From positions 1 to 64,000 of IMG/VR virus record IMGVR_UViG_3300049847_000416: a DNA stretch of 64,000 nt; one strand, 5' to 3'. The notes under the pieces are model-generated. The model was not told where the DNA came from and searched no databases. It worked only from the letters and a program-made list of their open reading frames with translations. How positions within the stretch are numbered: position 1 is the stretch's first letter; each line of letters opens with the position of its first letter. A program made the translations under genes and the position numbers. Shown one piece after another: positions 27,713 to 35,799 of the stretch. This DNA is from a virus.

Positions 27713-28042
27713 TTAGAGCCGAACCACTGCGTACGACAACGTCGCGGCAGAACTCGTGATCTTGATGCCTTGCGATCCGATCCACCCGATGGTGGTGTCG
27801 AACAGCTTGAAACGGTATTCACCCGCCGCACTGGTGTGCACTTCATTCAGCGAGCGAGCTTCCAAATCAGGAGTTCCCTCGATGGTGGCCGTGCCAACCC
27901 CTTTGATGACGAGCAAGTCGTAGCCGCTCGGGTTGAAGAAGTTACCGTTGACAGTGTCGCCAGCGGTGAACGTCAAAGCATGGATGTTTGCGGCAGTCGG
28001 GTAATTTCCCGTGCCTTGCGTGATGGCAATAGCGGTAGCCAT
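27713..28042 (-). CDS. Small beta-rich virion protein (decoration/neck-like)
   Basis: A 109-residue protein with strands such as NPSGYDLLVIKGVGTATIEG and SLNEVHTSAAGEYRF. The core pattern (a GxxNGxFF strand, a DLLxIKGxGTATI strand, a final SYAVVRL strand) resembles the genes at 28042-28386 and 28421-28753. All three lie between the tail terminator and the tail tube, a place where decoration or neck components are found. Function unproven. Confidence 0.6.
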   Translation of the reverse strand: MATAIAITQGTGNYPTAANIHALTFTAGDTVNGNFFNPSGYDLLVIKGVGTATIEGTPDLEARSLNEVHTSAAGEYRFKLFDTTIGWIGSQGIKITSSAATLSYAVVRL

Positions 28043-28386
28043 TATTTCTTGTTGACCTCCATAACGCGGACGACGGTGTCAGCCGGTGTGCCGGCGATAA
28101 TGTTGATTTTGCCCGAGGGCGTGGCCCAACCAACGGGGAACTTGAACGGTCCCAACACAATGTCCGATCCCGCTGGGATCGAAAATGTGGTATCCACCGC
28201 TCGGTCCGAACCATCCGGTTCACCCTTAACGGTGAAGTTCACCGCACCTGCGCCCGTGTTCGTCACGTGGAGCAATGTGAACCCCAAGCCAGGGACGCTG
28301 TCTCCGGTCGCTACCGGAGTTTGGGCCGGAACAAGGCTACCCTGCCCCCGCCCGGAATCCAATTCAGTACTTAGCAAAGCTGCCAT
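28042..28386 (-). CDS. Small beta-rich virion protein
   Basis: A 114-residue protein with TLLHVTNTGAGAVNFTVKGE, a SIPAGSDIVLGPF strand (typical of small coat-decorating folds), then a GWATPSGKINI turn and a final VVRVMEV strand. It overlaps the next start by one base. Same architecture class as both flanking genes; role unknown. Confidence 0.6.
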   Translation of the reverse strand: MAALLSTELDSGRGQGSLVPAQTPVATGDSVPGLGFTLLHVTNTGAGAVNFTVKGEPDGSDRAVDTTFSIPAGSDIVLGPFKFPVGWATPSGKINIIAGTPADTVVRVMEVNKK

Positions 28387-28420
28387 TTGTCTTTCAGACC
28401 TCTTTCATCTAATATGATCG

Positions 28421-28753
28421 TTACCGCGCGACGGTGAGAAAGGCTACGTCCACCAAACCCACGGAGTCAATGTACAGTGATCCGTCAAGTTGTTGGAATC
28501 CAGTCTGGACCAGAGGAGCCACAATCTGGACGTTGGCACCCGGCACCACCGTAATGTCGTTGGTTCGGCCAAACGGATCCGCCACACTGCGAATCGTGGC
28601 TGTACCCGCACCCCGGAACAGCAGAATGTCGCCGTAGGTGTATTGCAGAAAATTTCCGTTCAACGAGTCCAGTGGAACCCACGTTATGGTGGACTGGTAC
28701 GGAGCCGCGTACATGCTGCTGACCGGCTGCCGTGTGATGTATGTTCTAGCCAA
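28421..28753 (-). CDS. Small beta-rich virion protein
   Basis: A 110-residue protein. GDILLFRGAGTATIRSVAD parallels LLVIKGVGTATIEGTPD in the gene at 27713-28042, and VVPGANVQIVAPLVQTGF plus a VDVAFLTVAR end gives the same fold plan. It overlaps the upstream gene by 8 bp. It is probably the third member of a small diverged family. Confidence 0.6.
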   Translation of the reverse strand: MARTYITRQPVSSMYAAPYQSTITWVPLDSLNGNFLQYTYGDILLFRGAGTATIRSVADPFGRTNDITVVPGANVQIVAPLVQTGFQQLDGSLYIDSVGLVDVAFLTVAR

Positions 28754-29120
28754 TTCCGAGATCCTCCAGGCTCAATGCGCCTTTGTTGATTAGGTCGTTC
28801 AACGCGCTGTCCAGCACAGAATCAGCCGCCTTTATCTGTTCTTCGACGCTCGGCAGGGCGGGAACTTTTTCTTTGTCGGGTACAGGATTCGCGTTCTTGT
28901 AGGGAATCCAGTGCCGAACAACTAGGTGTTCGAGCACGTCTGCCAGCAACCCGGAGTCATACGCACAGAAGTTGCAGCAGAACAAATCGACATCTACGCC
29001 CCACTTGCGGAGATGCCACCCCTTGGAGTAGCTGTCTTCCGGGGGTATCCGGTCGGCCATGGCCAAAATATTGGGGTAGTCAGGCCGTGGGATGGGAGTG
29101 TAATCGAATTTGTAAGCCAT
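28746..29120 (-). CDS. Hypothetical protein with C2H2-like zinc-finger motif
   Basis: A 124-residue protein from ATG 29120, which overlaps the previous stop as TAATG. Residues ~40-65 read CCNFCAYDSGLL, then EHLVVRHW: C-x2-C followed by H-x4-H, a C2H2-type zinc site. The C-terminus is helical. It sits inside the neck/tail gene cluster, so it may be a small structural or assembly factor; no function is claimed. Confidence 0.65.
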   Translation of the reverse strand: MAYKFDYTPIPRPDYPNILAMADRIPPEDSYSKGWHLRKWGVDVDLFCCNFCAYDSGLLADVLEHLVVRHWIPYKNANPVPDKEKVPALPSVEEQIKAADSVLDSALNDLINKGALSLEDLGIG

Positions 29121-29560
29121 TAGGGAGTAGGTTGTCCTTTGACCCGGAATCGCATAATCCCGTGTCGGTTGTTGTCGCCGGTGGTCAGCACGTTCTGTGA
29201 CTGCTTGACCATCATGATGGTGCACCAACCGGGCGTTTCCAGTTGGGCTTCTTGCCGATGCAACAGCAAGTGAATTCTATCGCAGATCGTAAGAACTTCT
29301 TTCGAGCCACGATAGTTGGAAAATACTTCGATGAGCAAGAAGGTATCGCTGCCAGTCCGGTTCAACGTGTCCTTCATCCGCTCATCTGTTTCTCCGATGA
29401 TGACGTAGGGCATCTTTGCTGACGCCCCATGATTCGTTTCTACTAGCCCGTCGTGGATCCCACCCGGACACATAGCCCGAAGCGTAGAATCCTGAGACAG
29501 GCGTTTGTACACGCCAGTCAACAGCGGGAGAATGAACGAACCACCCAGAACAATATCCAT
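29120..29560 (-). CDS. Tail terminator / completion protein (DUF3168-like)
   Basis: A 146-residue protein: VYKRLSQDSTLRAMCPGGIH, then MPYVIIGETDERMKDTLNRT, then FLLIEVFSNYRGSKEVLTIC and a closing HGIMRFRVKGQP. This matches the pattern of siphophage tail-completion proteins that cap the tail tube and join the neck. Position between connector genes and the tail tube agrees. Confidence 0.75.
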   Translation of the reverse strand: MDIVLGGSFILPLLTGVYKRLSQDSTLRAMCPGGIHDGLVETNHGASAKMPYVIIGETDERMKDTLNRTGSDTFLLIEVFSNYRGSKEVLTICDRIHLLLHRQEAQLETPGWCTIMMVKQSQNVLTTGDNNRHGIMRFRVKGQPTP

Positions 29561-30153
29561 TAGCGACCTCCCCGCTGTTCCACGTATGCCAGAAAATTTC
29601 TCAACGCCGCTTCGTACTTCGGTTTGACGGTCTTAAGGGCTGGCACCAAATATGGGCGGGCCTCAATGCCGTTGCGGGCGATCTCTCGCGCGATCAAGTA
29701 CGCAATCTGCTGCGTCGTCTGGGATCCGTCCCCCATGCCTTTACGGCGTACCCAAGCTTCAATGATGTCGAGTGGCGGCATCCCACCTGATCCTGTGTGG
29801 TGTTCATACACCTCAGGAACGTCTTCCGCTGTAGCCCGGCCTTTGGGGCCAGTGCCCCATTCCAAATACGCCGCATGATCCGCGTTGGAAACGACGTGCC
29901 AAGAAACACCGTCGGCATCGTCTCGGACTTGAATCCCCGCGAGCAGGCGTCCTTGGTCCACAGGGGCAGACAAACCACGTGGACCATCCAGGATGTTCGC
30001 TCGCGCTTGCGCTGCCAAGTCCAAAGCGTACATGTGCGTGAGCTTGCTGGCACCCTCTTTAACGAGCTTCGTGGTGCGTAAGGACTTGTCCTGAAAGTCC
30101 GCGATGTTCTTCAGTTCAAAAGAAACCTGGAGCACTTTAGGAGAGCCCCGCAA
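29560..30153 (-). CDS. Neck protein, HK97 gp10-like
   Basis: A 197-residue protein with the HK97 gp10-family hallmarks AAQARANI, PVDQGRLLAGIQVRDD, SNADHAAYLEWGTGPKGR and RPYLVPALKTVKPKYEAALR. These are head-tail joining proteins. The true start may be a few codons into the frame, because it overlaps the upstream gene by 17 bp. Confidence 0.8.
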   Translation of the reverse strand: MRGSPKVLQVSFELKNIADFQDKSLRTTKLVKEGASKLTHMYALDLAAQARANILDGPRGLSAPVDQGRLLAGIQVRDDADGVSWHVVSNADHAAYLEWGTGPKGRATAEDVPEVYEHHTGSGGMPPLDIIEAWVRRKGMGDGSQTTQQIAYLIAREIARNGIEARPYLVPALKTVKPKYEAALRNFLAYVEQRGGR

Positions 30154-30529
30154 AATTGTGGGTGTCGAGGTCTTTGCGGACCCGCGTTTCTACGATCACC
30201 CGGCGCTTCTCTAAGCTCTGTTGCCGGATGCCTTCAATGGCAAATACAATCAATTGTTGTCGCGTCTGGAATACGATGACGTGCTCAGACTTGAGACGCG
30301 GATTGTACAAGATGTCCCACTGTGCGTAGGACTCTTGCAGATTCGCCTGCCGGGTTTCAATAGTCTCGAAACTGTCATTCCAGATGAGTGCGCCGTACCC
30401 TGAGTAAACGGGGGTCCAGGTGATGCCACCGCCGCCGAGTTCGTCAGGAACGCGAGTCTCTTCGTAGACCGTAAATTTGTGGCGACGTAAGCCCGCGCAC
30501 GTGGTGATGTCTTGTCTGGGGTAGGCCAT
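30137..30529 (-). CDS. Head closure / head-tail adaptor protein
   Basis: A 130-residue protein: LRRHKFTVYEETRVPDELGG, then TWTPVYSGYGALIWN and a beta core ending VIVETRV. This follows the plan of SPP1 gp16-type head-closure proteins. It is coupled by stop/start overlap to the connector gene upstream. Confidence 0.75.
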   Translation of the reverse strand: MAYPRQDITTCAGLRRHKFTVYEETRVPDELGGGGITWTPVYSGYGALIWNDSFETIETRQANLQESYAQWDILYNPRLKSEHVIVFQTRQQLIVFAIEGIRQQSLEKRRVIVETRVRKDLDTHNFAGLS

Positions 30530-31266
30530 TACACCAGCCCATCCAAACGCATACCACCACGCGGCCCCAACAGGAGCGAGATGATGTTGGGCGTCAAATC
30601 GCTCAGCTTAGCTTCCGCCTGATACTTGGTAGGAATCGCCTTGTCACCCTCGCGTGACTCGAACAAAAAGCCCATCAGGTTGTAGGCAGCCATGCGGTCG
30701 AGTGGATTCACCTGACTCTGCGCTAAAGCGATGTCGGGCGCAGTCGGCACCAGGGGATAATCCACGTCCCCGCTGTTGTATGTGGCTACAAGGCCCGAGG
30801 TAGCCCGAAGTGGAGCCGGCGGAGTGTTGACAATCTGAATCGTGCCACGATCCGCAATGTAGTACTCGGTGGGAGCCAGCGTCACCAAGGTCGTGGGATC
30901 GCCCGCTAGGTAATAGCCGACCGTGAGTTGCGGGTTGCTCTCCATGATGGGATAAACCACTCGGATACAACTTCCCTCGAACCGGTTGCTCGTCATCTGC
31001 CAGCGACTCCGTAACATGGGTTCAGCCGTGTAGTGCTCGATGAACTCCACTACAGTTGCGATGATCTCCAGGGCGTGCTTGTCGTCGTCTGTGATCTCAG
31101 GACCCACCGGGGTGTCTGTGCGGAGATGGCTGGCGAAGTCCTGCAATGTGAACGGCAGGAAGGGCGCTGGAACAATCCGCTTGTGCTTGCGGTTTACCGG
31201 ACTGGGCCGGTTGTGCAGGGGCGCATTGAAAAACTCGTTGATCTGAGGCGGGAACGTTACAGGCAC
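30529..31266 (-). CDS. Head-tail connector (adaptor) protein
   Basis: A 245-residue protein, GTG start at 31266. The helical middle (ITDDDKHALEIIATVVEFIE, then YTAEPMLRSRW) and later MAAYNLMGFLFESREGD are typical of gp6/gp15-like adaptors that dock on the portal. Its position between capsid and head-closure genes is standard. Confidence 0.75.
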   Translation of the reverse strand: MPVTFPPQINEFFNAPLHNRPSPVNRKHKRIVPAPFLPFTLQDFASHLRTDTPVGPEITDDDKHALEIIATVVEFIEHYTAEPMLRSRWQMTSNRFEGSCIRVVYPIMESNPQLTVGYYLAGDPTTLVTLAPTEYYIADRGTIQIVNTPPAPLRATSGLVATYNSGDVDYPLVPTAPDIALAQSQVNPLDRMAAYNLMGFLFESREGDKAIPTKYQAEAKLSDLTPNIISLLLGPRGGMRLDGLV

Positions 31267-31295
31267 AATAGTAATATCGCCAGCCTAAAAAGCAG

Positions 31296-31324
31296 ATGGC
31301 CCCGCTGCTCAAAAGCGGGGCCAT
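31296..31324 (-). terminator. Rho-independent terminator after capsid genes
   Basis: 11-bp stem atggccccgct / agcggggccat, with ctgctttttag on the minus strand. It separates the capsid transcript from the connector/tail transcript. Confidence 0.85.
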
Positions 31325-31371
31325 ACTGCCGGGAGGAGAACTGAACTTCCTCTAGAGTACCACAGGTCTGC

Positions 31372-31869
31372 TTACGACACAACCGTGGTGGTCGGCTGCG
31401 GCATGTTGCGGGGCTTCGCGAACGCGTAGACCGAGTGCGTGTAGTTCGGCGCACCGGCAGCGGTCAGGTTCAAGCGGACGTACCGCTTAACTCCTGCCCT
31501 GTAGGTGAAGAAGTGCAGCGCATTCGCCACGACGCCGGCGTCGGCGACGAACGGACCTGAACCGTACAGATCGGTGCCCAACGGCATCGGAGTGACGGGC
31601 TGCGGATTGAAGGTCGAGCGATTCTTCGGCGTGACGTACTGCTGGCTGTCCGCTAGCGGGGTCCAGGTGGCGTTGTCATCCGACTCTTCGATGGTGTAGG
31701 TGACCTTGTTAACCGCTGAGAGAGCAGTCACAGTCGGGAAGTGGACCAAAAATTCCACCTTGTCCATCGTGTTAAGCAAATCGATGGAAGGAAGCGCGGC
31801 AGAAGCATTCACGGTAGCGTTAAACGCGACCAAGAAGGGCTTCATGTTGTTGGTGAGATTGTTAACCAT
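31372..31869 (-). CDS. Virion structural protein next to major capsid
   Basis: A 165-residue protein behind an AAAGGAAAA site. It is beta-rich (KVEFLVHFPTVTALSAVNKV, then DDNATWTPLADSQQYV), with a repeat-like DNATWTP unit as in many phage decoration or fibre domains. It lies directly downstream of the major capsid gene, so a head decoration protein is likely but not shown. Confidence 0.6.
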   Translation of the reverse strand: MVNNLTNNMKPFLVAFNATVNASAALPSIDLLNTMDKVEFLVHFPTVTALSAVNKVTYTIEESDDNATWTPLADSQQYVTPKNRSTFNPQPVTPMPLGTDLYGSGPFVADAGVVANALHFFTYRAGVKRYVRLNLTAAGAPNYTHSVYAFAKPRNMPQPTTTVVS

Positions 31870-31896
31870 GTCTTGTTTTCCTTTCTGGTCAGCCGA

Positions 31897-33180
31897 TTAC
31901 GCGGAGATGACCAACTTGACCAGAGCTTCCGGCACCATGACAGCGCCGCCGACGCGCTTCCACGCGTAGATGACGGTGACAGCCTGATTCGCCCTGCTAT
32001 AGGGGTCAACCATGAAACGAACGCTCAACTGGTCAACCAGGAGATAACCCACCTTCAGGTTACCGAAGAGAACAGCGGCGTTGCCGTTGGCGACATTCGG
32101 CATCTGCTGGCTGCGCTTATACGGGAAACCCAGAACCATATTCGGTTCTTTTCCCGTATAATCCATATTCCACAGGTACCTCCCTTCCCCGTCCTTGAGG
32201 GTCCGCAACCGACGTGCGGTATCACGAGAGAACATGAAGCTGGCACCGTTCAGGTACATGGACTTCGGAGTCTCCGTGATGGAGATAAACGCGTCTGCCG
32301 AGATGTTGCTCGCATCACCCGAGAGAACAATCGGGATATCGACGTTGTTGAGAATGCCTTCCGGCTTGTTCCCAACGTTCGCGCCGGTCAGGATCTCGAT
32401 GTCTTCGGTCAGCGAGAAGGCCACGCCGATCTCGTTGCGGATGTCGCCGAGAATATCGAACATCGGATTCTGCTGGTCTTCACGCGTGATCTCCGCCTTG
32501 GCCGACAATTCAGCGGTGCGGATGATCTTTGCACCGTACTGCACGGTAGGAGTCTCGGGACGAACGTCGAGTTCGCCAACCCAGGTCGCACCACCGTGAC
32601 GCTGCCGGGTGGGACGGTGAGTCTCCACAGCCATCGTCGAGTACGTGCCGACAAGCGAACGCATGTCCGACAACTCAACCTGATTCAGGTTGATCAGATC
32701 GTTCACGAAATCCACCGGGGTGAAATAGCCACCCGAGGTATCGTTCGCGTTGGTCAAAGCCTTGACAGCTTCGACGCCGAACTCCGCTTCGAGGACGGCT
32801 TGTCTCTCGACGATGTGCTCAGCCTTGTAGCCCTTTCGCACGACGTGATCAAACGCCTTGATCACGGGATTGATGTGCTTTTGGTCGGAGGTATTAGCAC
32901 GCCGGCCAAGCTTGGCCTCAAGCGCCTCCAGCTTCTCGCCGAACTCACGTCCGTACTTGTCGATCAGTTGCTCGTTGTTCGCTTTCAGCTTCTCGTCCAG
33001 CTTGTCAGTGGTAAGAACTTTGTCGAACTTCGACTCGTGGGCGTCGATCACTGCGTTCATCTTGGTGATCTTTTCCAACGTATCGGACGACGCGGCGCGA
33101 TTGTTTTTCGTCGCTTCCTCGACCGAGGAGCGAAGCGCTGCTACGCCACTCGCGAGGTCGTCAATGGTCTTGCTATCCAT
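31897..33180 (-). CDS. Major capsid protein (HK97 fold) with delta domain
   Basis: A 427-residue precursor, start ATG 33180 behind AAGGAG. The first ~100 residues are a coiled-coil scaffolding (delta) domain, then the HK97 core: SGGYFTPVDFVNDLI, VETHRPTRQRHGGATWVGE, AELSAKAEITREDQQNP, SLTEDIEILTGANVGNKPEG, and SQQMPNVANGNAAVLFGNLK. The prohead protease encoded just upstream would remove the delta domain. Confidence 0.93.
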   Translation of the reverse strand: MDSKTIDDLASGVAALRSSVEEATKNNRAASSDTLEKITKMNAVIDAHESKFDKVLTTDKLDEKLKANNEQLIDKYGREFGEKLEALEAKLGRRANTSDQKHINPVIKAFDHVVRKGYKAEHIVERQAVLEAEFGVEAVKALTNANDTSGGYFTPVDFVNDLINLNQVELSDMRSLVGTYSTMAVETHRPTRQRHGGATWVGELDVRPETPTVQYGAKIIRTAELSAKAEITREDQQNPMFDILGDIRNEIGVAFSLTEDIEILTGANVGNKPEGILNNVDIPIVLSGDASNISADAFISITETPKSMYLNGASFMFSRDTARRLRTLKDGEGRYLWNMDYTGKEPNMVLGFPYKRSQQMPNVANGNAAVLFGNLKVGYLLVDQLSVRFMVDPYSRANQAVTVIYAWKRVGGAVMVPEALVKLVISA

Positions 33181-33302
33181 GATTACTCCTTGAAAATTTT
33201 CGTGAGCACTTGATCTCTCTGTGGAAGTGGAGTAACCCGGCTTCGACAAGCGGCTTCAGCCCGGCTGAAGTGCGATCTGGCTCTACCAAATACTATCGAA
33301 GC

Positions 33303-34199
33303 TTACAGAACCGCGATATGCGCCATCACCAAATTGGCTTTGATCGCACTCAGTTTATCCCGCATTTGGGCGTCCGCGTCCAACCCGGTCGCCGGATTCT
33401 CCAGAGTCAGGCCGATTCCTTTCGCATGCGCGGCTAACAGATCCACCAGCGTGGACTTGGCCACAGGGGTAGAAGCGTCTGTGATCAAAGCTGAGTGAAT
33501 GGCTTTGAGCGCCGCCGGCACAACTACCGGTCGGTCATCCACAATGTCCACAAACTGGTAGGCGGGGCCGTCGGTGTCGTCAAATACCAGGGAACCGAAA
33601 CCTCGCATTGAGTCGTGCTTGTTTTGAACCCATTTCTGGTATCGTGCAGTCGCCGCCACTGCGTCCCAGGGAGTGTCCCCCGGAGCAACCGGGAAGTACG
33701 ACGTGTGATTGTTGAGGGATTTCACGGCGTCCATGCGGCATTCCATGTTCGCTGGATCCATAACGACAGAAATTTCTTTGAGGCCACACTCGGTGATGTC
33801 GCGGCAGTCTGCGTCCGCGTTATATTGGTGCTTCACCAACCAAATGCCCACAGAAAAGTCTTTGAGCATGTCAGCCTGACACAGCTTCCGAATTTCTTGG
33901 GCTGCTTCCGTGGGGGCAAATGCGGCAGTAATGTGGAGTCCATGATTGTCTTCGTGGCCCATTTCCACCATGCCAAGGACGGACTGGTGCAAAGCACCAT
34001 ACGTCTGATGATTGTTCACAAGGCGGACCCGCTTTGTTGCCACCCGCTCTTGCAGGGTTTTTGTATATGCGCCCTTGGCGATCCGGTCGCCCGTGAGGTC
34101 AATACTCCAAGTAGAAGCGTAACCAGAGATGTACCCATGCGGGTACTGATCACTGGCCTTTACCTCAAACGCACCGCTTAGAACCTTTTCTTGTTTCAA
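33303..34199 (-). CDS. Prohead protease (HK97 S78-like)
   Basis: A 298-residue protein from TTG 34199 behind GAGGAAAG. It shows GYASTWSIDLTGDRIAKGAY, a catalytic His region VNNHQTYGALHQ, and a Ser motif ADMLKDFSVGIW, as in HK97-type head proteases. The C-terminal half (about 160-298) is extra and unrecognised. It lies between the MuF-like and major capsid genes. It cleaves capsid delta domains before packaging. Confidence 0.88.
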   Translation of the reverse strand: MKQEKVLSGAFEVKASDQYPHGYISGYASTWSIDLTGDRIAKGAYTKTLQERVATKRVRLVNNHQTYGALHQSVLGMVEMGHEDNHGLHITAAFAPTEAAQEIRKLCQADMLKDFSVGIWLVKHQYNADADCRDITECGLKEISVVMDPANMECRMDAVKSLNNHTSYFPVAPGDTPWDAVAATARYQKWVQNKHDSMRGFGSLVFDDTDGPAYQFVDIVDDRPVVVPAALKAIHSALITDASTPVAKSTLVDLLAAHAKGIGLTLENPATGLDADAQMRDKLSAIKANLVMAHIAVL

Positions 34200-34224
34200 A
34201 TCTTTCCTCTTCTATAGAATCGTC

Positions 34225-35067
34225 TCAAAGTACTGGGACGATCAAGGTCATTGAACACCGGCAGTTGACCAGTTCCTCATACGGCAAGGCCGGATCTCCC
34301 GGATACTGGCACTCGTATCCACCCACCATGAATGGCTGATCAAATGGAATCCGTTTTTGAGTCACCCCTGCGGTCTCGTGGGTGGGGCGCACCCGGTCGT
34401 CTTCTGTAGCTTTCCAGGTCTTGAGAAGCCCGTTTTGCCGATAGGACAGGGCTGCAATCTCGTACTGTCCTGCCATGCCCGCCGAGTGAATCTGCGTGCG
34501 CACCATTTGCAGTGCGCGAGCACTGCTGAATCCGAAAAACTGTTGGATCTTGAGAACAATCTGCTCTACAGTGAGCTTGGCGATGATGGCAGCCGTGATC
34601 ATCCGTTTCAATTGCAACTGGAGAGACAGCGCTACGCTAGACACAATCTCGGAGGCCTTCGCCCGGAAGCGATTGGCAAACCCGGTAATACTCCAGGGTT
34701 CTTGAGTCGCGGCCTTGCTGTTGTATTGGGTGAACAGCGCTACGAGGGGGCCGACCTCCGTGGACGCATCCCGGAATAGCCGAACCAAGAGAGGTTCCAA
34801 GTGTAGCCTCAGGTGGGTGACTATGACGTGATAAAGATTGTCAGGATTCTTTCTGGTCCGGTAGGCGGTGGCGGTAGCCCGAGCCAGGTCAGCATACACC
34901 CGAATGAAAGCCCGGCCATACTTCCGCTCTATCTGTGCATTGGTCCGCTGGAGATACAACCAACTTTGCGCAAAGCTGAGTTGGCCTTTAGTGACAAGAG
35001 AGCGAGGGAAGTACTCTCGCACGAGGGCAGAGGCGTACGGTCCGCTTTTAGGAGTGGTCAGGCACAT
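34225..35067 (-). CDS. Minor head protein, Mu gpF-like (head morphogenesis)
   Basis: About 280 residues from ATG 35067. The C-terminus holds the MuF hallmark: ARALQMVRTQIHSAG, then KTWKATEDDRVRPTHE, FDQPFMVGGYECQYPGDP and LVNCRCSM with paired Cys. The N-terminus is helical. These proteins sit at the portal in a few copies. Its start overlaps the end of the small zinc protein by 20 bp. Confidence 0.82.
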   Translation of the reverse strand: MCLTTPKSGPYASALVREYFPRSLVTKGQLSFAQSWLYLQRTNAQIERKYGRAFIRVYADLARATATAYRTRKNPDNLYHVIVTHLRLHLEPLLVRLFRDASTEVGPLVALFTQYNSKAATQEPWSITGFANRFRAKASEIVSSVALSLQLQLKRMITAAIIAKLTVEQIVLKIQQFFGFSSARALQMVRTQIHSAGMAGQYEIAALSYRQNGLLKTWKATEDDRVRPTHETAGVTQKRIPFDQPFMVGGYECQYPGDPALPYEELVNCRCSMTLIVPVL

Positions 35068-35146
35068 TGTCTTCGCAGCCCATTGGGCACGTGGCACTCC
35101 ACACGGGAGTGCCACAGAATGGGCAGTGCTTGTGCGGGGGTTTCAC
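35048..35146 (-). CDS. Small zinc-ribbon peptide (32 aa)
   Basis: An open frame starting GTG 35146 that overlaps the endolysin stop as GTGA, the same coupling used elsewhere in this genome. The product reads HCPFCGTP, then TCPMGC, a compact C-x2-C / C-x3-C zinc ribbon, ending DNVPDHS. The composition makes it unlikely to be a chance frame, but the size keeps confidence modest. Confidence 0.5.
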   Translation of the reverse strand: MKPPHKHCPFCGTPVWSATCPMGCEDNVPDHS

Positions 35147-35799
35147 CCGCACAGCCAATCTTGGTCTACGAGAACACCAGTGTCCCACTTCCAAGACACA
35201 AAATTGTGGTGCGCCACAATTCCTTTGTGGCTGCACGCCAGGGCGGGACACACGTCTAATCGCTGAGCTTTGGGAAGCGGGACGAGCGGGATATTCCAGC
35301 GCTTCGCGAGCATCTGCACCAACTCTTTGAGGGCTTGTTGCTGCGGTGGGGTGATTGCAGCCCAGAAGTCAAATCCCCGCCATGCCTTCGCCACATACTT
35401 CGTGGGTTCGTCCAGCGAACAATAGACTTTCCCGTACGTGTCCAGGAGTTGCTTGCCCTTCAGCTTCAGCGGTCCTTCACACACGACTTCAATTCCTATG
35501 GACCGTGTGTTAACGGATGTGGGACATACGTCCGTTCCGCCAATGTGCCAAGCCCACCCCTTGGCTGGATCAAAACATTGGTAGACCACGGACACACCTT
35601 TGACAGGTTTGTCTACCAAATAGGGGGTGGCGACTCTCACTTCGTGCCCGTCTTGCTTGTCTGCGACCCAGCCAGCGTATGCGCCGGCTGCTGTGTACCC
35701 AGCGGTGTAGTGCAACAAGATACGGTCATAGGTGGGAGTCCCTACGTGCGCCACCCATTGATTGGGTGCCAGAGAAAATTTCTGAGTGTCCAAAATCAC
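35143..35799 (-). CDS. N-acetylmuramoyl-L-alanine amidase endolysin (Amidase_2)
   Basis: A 218-residue protein. Zinc ligands are visible: His30 in ILLHYTAG and His197/198 in VAHHNF, with KWDTG (Lys204, Asp206) at the active site. WHIGGTDV and NTRSIGIEVV are standard for the family. It lacks a signal peptide and a separate wall-binding domain. It cuts the lactyl-L-alanine bond of peptidoglycan for lysis. It sits between portal and MuF genes inside the head cluster, away from any obvious lysis cassette. Confidence 0.88.
   Translation of the reverse strand: MILDTQKFSLAPNQWVAHVGTPTYDRILLHYTAGYTAAGAYAGWVADKQDGHEVRVATPYLVDKPVKGVSVVYQCFDPAKGWAWHIGGTDVCPTSVNTRSIGIEVVCEGPLKLKGKQLLDTYGKVYCSLDEPTKYVAKAWRGFDFWAAITPPQQQALKELVQMLAKRWNIPLVPLPKAQRLDVCPALACSHKGIVAHHNFVSWKWDTGVLVDQDWLCG

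Noticed and set aside
31741-33213. Long plus-strand open frame opposite the major capsid gene
   Set aside because: Shadow of the capsid coding strand; the minus frame has full HK97 features and an AAGGAG site.
33255-33272. Hairpin CTTCAGCC/GGCTGAAG between protease and capsid genes
   Set aside because: No T-run on the transcribed strand, so not called a terminator; may be RNA processing only.
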